DNA of 5,876 bases, from contig JAIRKB010000074.1 in NCBI GenBank assembly GCA_031260385.1, positions 1-5,876 on the forward strand, in the 5' to 3' direction. Positions 1 through 5,015 of this stretch are shown here, one piece after another. Numbering within the stretch: position 1 is the first letter of the stretch; the number at the start of each line of letters is the position of its first letter. The translations under genes were made by a program, and so were the position numbers. A model generated the notes under the pieces. It was not told where the DNA came from and made no database searches. It was given only the letters and a program-made list of their open reading frames with translations. This DNA is from Propionibacteriaceae bacterium. GTDB taxonomy: Bacteria; Actinomycetota; Actinomycetes; Propionibacteriales; Propionibacteriaceae.

Positions 1-233
1 ATCTGAGCTTCAATCACCAACATTGCCTGTCGGGCTTCCGAGATCGCGGCCTCCCGGGCGTTAGTGGCGATTCCTTCGGTGACTTGGTATAACAAAAAGA
101 CCCCGGAACCAAGGAGAACCAACAACGAACCAAGCATCGATGAGGTCACCACGCGCAGGGTCAAAGAGGACTTCCACAAGCGCAGTGGAGCGCCCAACCA
201 ATGCCAGAACTTGGCGTAGTCGACCTCAGCCAC
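1..233 (-). CDS. mtrB: MtrB sensor histidine kinase, N-terminal 77 residues (cut by left edge)
   Basis: This is the start of the membrane sensor kinase that partners MtrA; the rest lies beyond base 1. The frame opens with GTG (233-231) and stays open to the window edge. The predicted N-terminus is short and cytoplasmic (about residues 1-24). It is followed by a hydrophobic segment at about residues 25-50, including LGSLLVLLGSGVFLLY, which should be the first transmembrane helix, and then the beginning of an extracytoplasmic sensor region. The stretch WKSSLTLRVV followed by a helix and QVT resembles the N-terminus of mycobacterial MtrB (WRRSLQLRVV...QVT) as I recall it. The GTG overlaps the mtrA stop by 8 bases (GTGGCTGA), so translation is probably coupled; no strong ribosome binding site is visible. 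The HAMP, dimerisation and ATPase domains are expected outside the window. The identity rests on position directly after mtrA plus this short similarity. Confidence 0.82.
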   Translation of the reverse strand, partial: MAEVDYAKFWHWLGAPLRLWKSSLTLRVVTSSMLGSLLVLLGSGVFLLYQVTEGIATNAREAAISEARQAMLVIEAQ

Positions 234-912
234 TCGTGCGATACCCCACACCGAGCACCGTGATGACGATCTCGGTGTTATCGGGATCGCGCTCAATCAT
301 TGCCCGCAGACGTTGGATATGAACGTTAACGAGCCGGGTATCAGCCGGGTTCTGGTAACCCCAGACCTGCTTCAACAACTGTTCACGGGTGAAAACATGC
401 TTCGGTTGGCGGGCTAAAGCCAAGAGTAAGTCAAACTCCAAGGGTGTGACATTGATCGGCACATCGCCCTTGCGAACCTGATGGGATTCGACGGCAATCG
501 TCAGATCGCCAATCGTCAGGGTTTCAATCTCACCAGCAGACAAACGACGCAGGCGGGTCCGGACGCGTGCCACCAACTCGCGCGGCGCGAAGGGTTTGGC
601 GACGTAATCATCGGCCCCCACCTCAAGACCTCTGACCACATCATTGGTGTCAGACTTCGCCGTGAGCATGACGATCGGCACTCCCGATTCGGCGCGAATA
701 TCGCGACAGATATCCACCCCACCGCGGCCTGGCAACATCAGATCAAGCAACACAAGATCGGGTTTCTCGGCTCGAAAGACCTGCAGGGCCTGGTCGCCAC
801 GGGCACACCAAGCCGTGGTGAAGCCTTCTTGGCGCAAGACAATCTGAAGCATCTCGGCTAGCGACGGATCATCATCGATTACCAGGATCTTTCCGTCTGT
901 AGCTTCGACCAT
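226..912 (-). CDS. mtrA: MtrA, OmpR/PhoB-family response regulator
   Basis: This is the DNA-binding response regulator of the MtrAB system, which in actinobacteria controls cell-wall and division genes. It has 228 residues, the same length as M. tuberculosis MtrA. The receiver domain (about 8-122) has the acidic cluster D13-D14-D15, the phosphoacceptor D57 in VLLDLMLPG, T84 and K106 (KPF). The winged-helix domain (about 130-228) has TPLEFDLLLALAR and, in the recognition helix, DTRLVNVHIQRLR. The frame is open back to 963, but the ATG at 912 is chosen because a strong AGGAGG lies 5 bases upstream and the protein then matches the family start; the longer version would overlap gatB. One oddity is that the wing motif reads LGVGY (L220) where the family normally has RGxGY. 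It lies 34 bases downstream of gatB and overlaps mtrB by 8 bases. A general OmpR-type regulator is the only alternative, and the close MtrA resemblance makes that unlikely. Confidence 0.94.
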   Translation of the reverse strand: MVEATDGKILVIDDDPSLAEMLQIVLRQEGFTTAWCARGDQALQVFRAEKPDLVLLDLMLPGRGGVDICRDIRAESGVPIVMLTAKSDTNDVVRGLEVGADDYVAKPFAPRELVARVRTRLRRLSAGEIETLTIGDLTIAVESHQVRKGDVPINVTPLEFDLLLALARQPKHVFTREQLLKQVWGYQNPADTRLVNVHIQRLRAMIERDPDNTEIVITVLGVGYRTSG

Positions 913-916
913 GTTG

Positions 917-924
917 CCCTCCTC
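917..924 (-). promoter_or_regulatory. Shine-Dalgarno site of mtrA
   Basis: On the minus strand this reads GAGGAGGG, ending 4 bases before the ATG at 912 (5 bases from the GGAGG core). It is the main reason for starting mtrA at 912 rather than at 963, where no comparable site is seen. Its strength suggests mtrA is translated efficiently in its own right, even if transcribed from upstream of gatC. Confidence 0.85.
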
Positions 925-946
925 GTTCAGGAACCGCCTAACCCCA

Positions 947-2446
947 TTATGCCAGTTTGGCAAGAATTAATTCGCGTACGACCCCGGCATCGGCTTTTCC
1001 GCCTAGATCCTTCATCACAGCGCCAACTAAAGCCCCGGCGGCTTGGACCTTACCAGCTCGGATCTTGTCAGCGATTTCGGGATTGGCCTCGATCGCTTGG
1101 GCGACCGCCTCGTCGAGGGTGGCCTGATCGTTGACGACCCCAAGTTGGCGGGCTTGGACGATCTCGCCTGGCATGCCCTCGCCAGCCAGCACGGCTTCAA
1201 TCACGGTCCGTGCGAGGTTGTCGTTAAGAATCCCTTTGTCGACGAGGTTTTGAAGTTCCGCGACCGCCTGAGGGGAGATTGGCAGTTCATCCAAAGACAC
1301 TTCCCGAGCATTAGCTTGGCGGAGCAGTTGGGACATCCACCACTTCCGAGCGGACTGGGGCGCACAGCCGGCGGCGACCGTCGCTTCGATCAGATCGAGA
1401 GCTTCCGCGGCGACGACATCGCGCATCTCGAGCGGTGAATACCCCCAGGCGGCTTGCAGTGCCGCTCGTCGCAGGCTAGGAGCTTGCGGGATGGTCGCTC
1501 GCAACTCGTCGACCCAACTCGGTGGGCAGACCACCGGCACGAGATCCGGTTCCGGGAAATAGCGGTAATCCTCGGCGTGTTCCTTGGAACGCCCAGGGGA
1601 GGTGTAGGTTCCATCCTCATGCCAGTGACGGGTCTCCTGTTTGACAGTCTTACCACTGGTCAAGATCGCCCCTTGACGGCAGATCTCGTGGAGGACCGCC
1701 TTCTCGATAGAGCGCAAGGAGTTGACATTCTTGGTCTCAGTCCGAGTCCCCAGGGTGGTTGATCCCTTGGGCATCAGCGACAGGTTAACGTCGCATCGCA
1801 GAGAACCCTGTTCCATACGGACATCAGAGACCCCCAGCGCCCGAATCATGTCTCGCAGGTAGGTGACGTAGGCCCGAGCGACCTCACCGGCCCGCTCCCC
1901 CGCACCGCGAATCGGCTTGGTGACGATCTCAATCAAACCGACACTAGAGCGGTTGTAGTCCATTAGCGAGTATTCCGCTCCTTGGATCCGCCCGGTCGCC
2001 CCGCCGACATGGAGGGCCTTACCGGTGTCCTCTTCCATATGGGCCCGCTCAATCGCGATCGTGAAGGACTCACCGTCGGCTAGCTCGATCACGACCGAAC
2101 CGTTAAAACACAAGGGCTCGTCGGACTGAGAGGTTTGGAAGTTCTTGGTCATATCGGGATAGAAATAGTTCTTCCGGGCCATCCGGCAGCGCTCGGCAAT
2201 CGAACAGTTGAGAGCTAACCCGATGCGAACCGCAGATTCAACCGCCGTAGCGTTAATCACCGGCAGTGAGCCCGGCAATCCAAGACAGATCGGACAGGTC
2301 TGGGAGTTCGGAGCGGCGCCGAAAGCGGTGGAACAGCCACAGAACATCTTCGAAGCGGTGTTCAGTTCGACATGAACCTCCAAACCGACCACCGGCTCGT
2401 AGACCGCCATCACGGCGTCAAAGTCCATCAGTTCTTCGTAGGTCAT
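947..2446 (-). CDS. gatB: Asp/Glu-tRNA amidotransferase subunit B (GatB)
   Basis: GatB binds mischarged Glu-tRNA(Gln) or Asp-tRNA(Asn), phosphorylates the side-chain carboxyl with ATP, and uses ammonia from GatA to form the amide. The product has 499 residues, normal for the family. The N-terminal catalytic domain shows GLEVHVEL (E23 and H25 match metal-site residues of known GatB structures), four cysteines C36, C38, C51 and C54 in CGC and CPIC arranged like the zinc site found in some GatBs, RKNYFYPD (91-98), HMEEDTGK (136-143) and DYRYFPEPD. The C-terminal part is the helical/YqeY tail that holds tRNA, ending near KIRAGKVQAAGALVGAVMK. The ATG at 2446 is preferred over the frame's earlier start at 2491, because AAGGAGG precedes it and it overlaps the gatA stop as ATGA. 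An unusual stretch is NRSSVGLIEIV (165-175), where most relatives have a proline at residue 170. Cytoplasmic, acting in a GatCAB heterotrimer. Confidence 0.97.
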   Translation of the reverse strand: MTYEELMDFDAVMAVYEPVVGLEVHVELNTASKMFCGCSTAFGAAPNSQTCPICLGLPGSLPVINATAVESAVRIGLALNCSIAERCRMARKNYFYPDMTKNFQTSQSDEPLCFNGSVVIELADGESFTIAIERAHMEEDTGKALHVGGATGRIQGAEYSLMDYNRSSVGLIEIVTKPIRGAGERAGEVARAYVTYLRDMIRALGVSDVRMEQGSLRCDVNLSLMPKGSTTLGTRTETKNVNSLRSIEKAVLHEICRQGAILTSGKTVKQETRHWHEDGTYTSPGRSKEHAEDYRYFPEPDLVPVVCPPSWVDELRATIPQAPSLRRAALQAAWGYSPLEMRDVVAAEALDLIEATVAAGCAPQSARKWWMSQLLRQANAREVSLDELPISPQAVAELQNLVDKGILNDNLARTVIEAVLAGEGMPGEIVQARQLGVVNDQATLDEAVAQAIEANPEIADKIRAGKVQAAGALVGAVMKDLGGKADAGVVRELILAKLA

Positions 2447-3945
2447 CGCTGATCCTCCTTCGTCAGCGGTGCCCAGATTGGCCCACCCCATCGTTGTTCG
2501 AGTACGGCTTCTAACACTGCTCCCACCTGGTAGAGTCGGTCATCGGCTAGGGCTGGGGCCATCACCTGAACCCCCACCGGCAACCCATCTTCAGGGGATA
2601 GACCGGCCGGGAAGGAGGCGGCAGCATTACCGGCGAGGTTAACCGGGATCGTACACAGATCGGCCTTATACATCGCCATCGGGTCTTCGACCCGCTCGCC
2701 GATCTTGAAGGCCGTAGTCGGCGTGGACGGTGATAACAGCACGTCAACACTGGCGAACGCTTTCGTGAAATCCTCAATGATCAAGGTCCGGACTTTTTGG
2801 GCCGAGCCGTAATAAGCGTCGTAATACCCAGCTGATAGGGCGTAAGTCCCCAGGATGATTCGGCGTTTCGCTTCGTCACCAAAACCGGCCCGCCGACTAG
2901 CCCGCATCACCTGATCGGCGGAGCGGGTGCCATCGTCACCGGCCTGCAATCCATACCTCATCCCATCAAAACGCGCGAGGTTCGAGGAAACCTCGGCCGG
3001 CATGATCAGATAATAGGCCGCTAGCGCCAGATCAAAAGACGGGCAGGAGACCTCTTCAATCTCGGCACCCGCCTGGGCGAGCAACTCGATCGCTTCATGG
3101 AAACGTTGCTCGACCCCCGGGGCGAACCCTTCCCCACCGAACTGTTTGACGATCCCGATCTTCATCCCAGACACGTCCTGGCGACGAGCAGCGCCGACAA
3201 CATCCGGCATCGGGGCCTTGATTGAGGTCGAGTCACGCCGATCATAACCGCCCATCACTTGGTGTAATAGTGCCGCGTCGAGAGCATTGCGGGCACACGG
3301 TCCCGGCTGATCGAGGGAGGAGGCGGTCGCCACCAACCCCCAACGCGAGACCCCGCCGTAGGTCGGTTTCACGCCGACCGTACCGGTCAAAGCGGCCGGC
3401 TGACGGATCGAACCGCCGGTATCGGAGCCAATCGCCAACGCGGCTTCAAACCCCGCTAGGGCGGCCGCCGATCCCCCACCAGAACCGCCCGGCACCCGGG
3501 CGAGGTCCCAAGGATTATGGGTGGGCCCGAACGCCGAGGTCTCGGTCGAGGAACCGAGGGCGAACTCGTCGAGGTTCGTCTTACCCAAGATGATCATGTC
3601 AGCGCCCTGGAGGCGTTCGACGACGGCTGCATCGTATGGCGAATACCAGTTTTCGAGCATCCGCGAACCGCAGGTCGTTGGCGTGCCTTGATAGACGTAA
3701 GCGTCTTTGAGCGCTACTGGGACCCCGGCCAACTCGTGGGTTGGCTCACCGGCGGCTCGTTTGGCGTCAACTCGTCGCGCCGAGGCCAGGGCCCGTTCGC
3801 CATCAACAAAGAGGAAGGCGTGAATATCGCCATCCACCTCGGCAATCCGATCGAGGTGGGCTTGGGTGACCTCTTCGCAAGAGACTTCACCGTCGCGGAT
3901 CATCTGGGCCAAACCGCGCGCCGAGGTTTGCGTCAACTCGTTCAC
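2443..3945 (-). CDS. gatA: Asp/Glu-tRNA amidotransferase subunit A (GatA), amidase
   Basis: GatA hydrolyses glutamine to release ammonia, which is channelled to GatB for amidation of misacylated tRNA. The 500-residue product is full length for the amidase-signature family. The Ser-cisSer-Lys triad is readable: K80 in VALKD, cis-Ser S155 in PGGSGGGSAAA and nucleophile S179 in SDTGGSIRQPAA (24 residues after S155, the standard spacing). The residue after the cis-Ser is glycine rather than the serine seen in, for example, S. aureus; this GGSGGGS form is, as I recall it, also found in mycobacterial GatA, so it is probably lineage-typical. Other landmarks are LGKTNLDEFALGSS (120-133), VGVKPTYG, ASSLDQPGPCAR and, near the C-terminus, LPVGVQVMAPALADDRLYQVG. 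The start is GTG (3945-3943), overlapping the gatC stop as GTGA with GGGGAGG just upstream. The 3' end overlaps gatB by 4 bases. Confidence 0.97.
   Translation of the reverse strand: MNELTQTSARGLAQMIRDGEVSCEEVTQAHLDRIAEVDGDIHAFLFVDGERALASARRVDAKRAAGEPTHELAGVPVALKDAYVYQGTPTTCGSRMLENWYSPYDAAVVERLQGADMIILGKTNLDEFALGSSTETSAFGPTHNPWDLARVPGGSGGGSAAALAGFEAALAIGSDTGGSIRQPAALTGTVGVKPTYGGVSRWGLVATASSLDQPGPCARNALDAALLHQVMGGYDRRDSTSIKAPMPDVVGAARRQDVSGMKIGIVKQFGGEGFAPGVEQRFHEAIELLAQAGAEIEEVSCPSFDLALAAYYLIMPAEVSSNLARFDGMRYGLQAGDDGTRSADQVMRASRRAGFGDEAKRRIILGTYALSAGYYDAYYGSAQKVRTLIIEDFTKAFASVDVLLSPSTPTTAFKIGERVEDPMAMYKADLCTIPVNLAGNAAASFPAGLSPEDGLPVGVQVMAPALADDRLYQVGAVLEAVLEQRWGGPIWAPLTKEDQR
2454..2460 (-). 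promoter_or_regulatory. Shine-Dalgarno site of gatB
   Basis: On the minus strand this is AAGGAGG, 7 bases before the ATG at 2446 and inside the 3' end of gatA. It fixes the gatB start and removes 15 residues from the longest open frame. With the ATGA overlap it implies that ribosomes finishing gatA can reinitiate on gatB, keeping the subunits in balance. Confidence 0.88.
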
Positions 3946-4238
3946 GAAGCCTCCCCTAGGATTCTCGGCACGCGAATGCGGCCGTCCTCAGCGTCCGGGG
4001 CCATCGCCAGCACCTGCTCGACCGACAGCGAGGCGGCAACCTCGTCGGCGCGGAACACATTGGTGATGTCGAGGGCGTGGGAGGTTGGCACAACATCGTC
4101 ACCAGCCACCTGGGAAACAACGGCCACCGCATCTAGTATCACATCAAGTTGGCTGGCGAGGGAGGTTAACTCCTCGTCGGTCATATCAATCCGCGCCAGA
4201 TCGGCGAGCTTGACGACCTCTTCAAAGGCTAAAGCCAC
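3942..4238 (-). CDS. gatC: Asp/Glu-tRNA amidotransferase subunit C (GatC)
   Basis: GatC is the small non-catalytic subunit that wraps around the GatA-GatB interface and stabilises the complex. The 98-residue product is close to the usual 95-100. It shows the family pattern: an N-terminal helix with VVKLADLARIDMTDEEL (residues about 8-24), a second helix SLASQLDVILDAV, and a C-terminal tail with VLAMAPDAEDGRIRVPRIL, which resembles the APD..DG.F.VP.IL ending of GatC proteins. The GTG at 4238 is chosen: GGAGAA lies just upstream, and the frame's earlier TTG at 4265 would add nine residues (MIIDCYGEP) that do not look like GatC. It is the first gene of the minus-strand run, followed by gatA with a GTGA overlap. 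Confidence 0.94.
   Translation of the reverse strand: MALAFEEVVKLADLARIDMTDEELTSLASQLDVILDAVAVVSQVAGDDVVPTSHALDITNVFRADEVAASLSVEQVLAMAPDAEDGRIRVPRILGEAS
3950..3956 (-). promoter_or_regulatory. Shine-Dalgarno site of gatA
   Basis: The minus strand reads GGGGAGG inside the end of gatC, 4 bases before the GTG start of gatA. The spacing is slightly short but the purine tract is strong, and it supports the GTG start that overlaps the gatC stop codon. Confidence 0.78.
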
Positions 4239-4241
4239 AGG

Positions 4242-4247
4242 TTCTCC
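4242..4247 (-). promoter_or_regulatory. Shine-Dalgarno site of gatC
   Basis: On the minus strand this is GGAGAA, with the GGAG core 5 bases before the GTG at 4238. It supports that GTG over the TTG at 4265, which lies upstream of this site. Confidence 0.72.
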
Positions 4248-4272
4248 ATAACAGTCAATAATCAACCCTTAG

Positions 4273-4278
4273 ATTCTA
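4273..4278 (-). promoter_or_regulatory. candidate -10 element for the gatCAB-mtrAB unit
   Basis: The minus strand reads TAGAAT, one mismatch from TATAAT and a fit to the actinobacterial TANNNT pattern. It would start RNA near 4266, giving a leader of roughly 28 bases with the gatC Shine-Dalgarno inside it. No good -35 hexamer is found 16-19 bases upstream, so this rests on the -10 alone and on its position in the only upstream gap of the gene run. Confidence 0.4.
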
Positions 4279-4305
4279 GACCTACGATGCAAGCATCTGC
4301 AGGTC
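4279..4305. repeat. interrupted inverted repeat in the divergent promoter region
   Basis: GACCT (4279-4283) pairs with AGGTC (4301-4305), and inside it GATGC (4286-4290) pairs with GCATC (4293-4297) around a central AA; the two paired blocks are separated by AC on one side and TGC on the other. The 27-base dyad lies directly upstream of the gatC -10 candidate, where a regulator could affect that promoter, and about 35 bases upstream of the -10 candidate of the methyltransferase gene. It may be an operator; chance cannot be excluded at this length. Confidence 0.45.
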
Positions 4306-4340
4306 GAAGCCTGCTGAGTGGCCAAGTCGACAAAAAACAC

Positions 4341-4346
4341 TAGGCT
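4341..4346 (+). promoter_or_regulatory. candidate -10 element giving a leaderless methyltransferase mRNA
   Basis: TAGGCT fits the TANNNT consensus of actinobacterial -10 elements. Six bases separate it from the G of the GTG start at 4353, the usual distance from -10 to the transcription start, so the RNA could begin at the start codon itself. The absence of any purine-rich ribosome binding site before the GTG agrees with this. No convincing -35 is visible. Confidence 0.5.
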
Positions 4347-4352
4347 TAACCC

Positions 4353-5006
4353 GTGAGCTCATCTACTGCGCAGACGCTTTACCCTTCGGCCGACTACGTC
4401 GAATCTTATTCCGCCGACCCCTCTCAGGTCGCACTAGCCCGCCGGGCCTCGAAAGACCTAGGCATCGAGGCTGTGAGCCCGGCCACCAGCCAAATCCTCA
4501 CCATGCTGGCCAAGCTGGTCGGTGCAAAAGCCGTCGTCGAAGTCGGTACGGGTGCCGGGGTCTCCTCCTTAGCTTTCTTCGCTGGCATGCCCGACGATGG
4601 CGTCTTGACCTCGCTCGATGTGGAGGCTGGCCACCACTTGGCCGCCCGCGAGAGTTTCAAGGCTGCTGGCATCGCCCACACCCGGTTCCGCCTAATCACC
4701 GGCGAGGCCCTCAACCTGCTGCCCAAGCTGCGCGCTGGGGCCTATGACATCGTCTTCATCGACGCTGACCTGCTGGAGTACCCGGAATACCTCGAGGACG
4801 GGTTGAGAATCGTTCGCGGCGGCGGATTAGTCATTCTCTACCACGCTTTATTGGCCGGAAAAGTCGCCGACGACACCAATTTCGACGACGAAACCATGCT
4901 GATGCGCGACACCCTAGAAGCCGCCCGCCAAATCACCGGCCTAACAGTTAGCCTAATCCCCGTCGGCGACGGCCTCCTGGTCTGTACGACCGCCCCCGAA
5001 AGCTAG
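4353..5006 (+). CDS. SAM-dependent O-methyltransferase-family protein with divergent metal site
   Basis: The 217-residue product has the fold signature of the class I O-methyltransferase family 3 (COMT/CCoAOMT-like; the mycobacterial Rv1220c protein is a likely relative). VSPATSQILTMLA (41-53) precedes the SAM-binding motif VVEVGTGAGVSSL (61-73), the acidic SLD (D89) that would hold the SAM ribose, and YDIVFIDAD (131-139). D137 aligns with the first metal ligand of catechol O-methyltransferase. However, the expected lysine three residues later is L140, and the usual Asp-Asn pair before the LW.G.V stretch is Y163-H164 (in VILYHALLAGKV). A typical metal-dependent catechol-type mechanism is therefore doubtful; the substrate is unknown. 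The start is GTG with no Shine-Dalgarno. It is transcribed away from gatC and its stop overlaps that of lhr. No signal peptide or membrane segment is seen. Confidence 0.85.
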   Translation: MSSSTAQTLYPSADYVESYSADPSQVALARRASKDLGIEAVSPATSQILTMLAKLVGAKAVVEVGTGAGVSSLAFFAGMPDDGVLTSLDVEAGHHLAARESFKAAGIAHTRFRLITGEALNLLPKLRAGAYDIVFIDADLLEYPEYLEDGLRIVRGGGLVILYHALLAGKVADDTNFDDETMLMRDTLEAARQITGLTVSLIPVGDGLLVCTTAPES

Positions 5007-5015
5007 ACCGGGCGG
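4990..5015. terminator. possible stem-loop at the convergent gene ends
   Basis: CCGCCC (4990-4995) and GGGCGG (5010-5015) can form a 6-bp all-GC stem with a 14-base loop that contains the shared CTAG stop codons. Both strands would form it, so it could end transcription in both directions. There is no T-tract on either side and the stem is short, so this is only a candidate. It is the best structure I found in the place where a terminator would be expected. Confidence 0.25.

Larger units (their letters stand above)
1..4238 (-). other. probable gatC-gatA-gatB-mtrA-mtrB transcription unit
   Basis: Five genes share a strand, with junctions of -4, -4, +34 and -8 bases and no terminator-like hairpin between any of them. 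The 34-base gatB-mtrA gap is largely taken up by the mtrA ribosome binding site. Co-transcription from upstream of gatC is therefore likely, although an extra promoter for mtrA inside gatB cannot be ruled out. The unit continues past the left edge. Confidence 0.65.

Noticed and set aside
946..951. CATAAT on the minus strand as a -10 element for a separate mtrA promoter
   Set aside because: No -35 hexamer lies 16-19 bases upstream, and the TAA within it is simply the gatB stop codon. It remains possible but is not supported enough to annotate.
950..962. Small inverted repeat TGCCA-GTT-TGGCA at the end of gatB as a terminator or operator
   Set aside because: Arms are only 5 bp, the repeat lies mostly inside gatB coding sequence, and there is no T-tract; this is within chance expectation.
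913..963. A 17-residue N-terminal extension of MtrA starting at 963, overlapping the gatB end
   Set aside because: The ATG at 912 has a strong Shine-Dalgarno at ideal spacing and gives the family length of 228 residues; the extension has no family similarity.
3480..3500. Apparent loss of a catalytic-loop serine in GatA (GGSGGGS instead of GGSSGGS)
   Set aside because: The cis-Ser of the triad is the first serine, which is present 24 residues before the nucleophile; the glycine variant is, as I recall, usual in actinobacterial GatA.
3517..4251. A 244-residue plus-strand open frame opposite gatA and gatC
   Set aside because: It lies antisense to two strongly conserved genes, has low-complexity Ser/Thr-rich translation at its end, and shows no recognisable domain; it is a shadow of GC-biased codon use.
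4239..4265. TTG start at 4265 for gatC
   Set aside because: The GTG at 4238 has a well-placed GGAG, and the extra nine residues do not resemble GatC N-termini.
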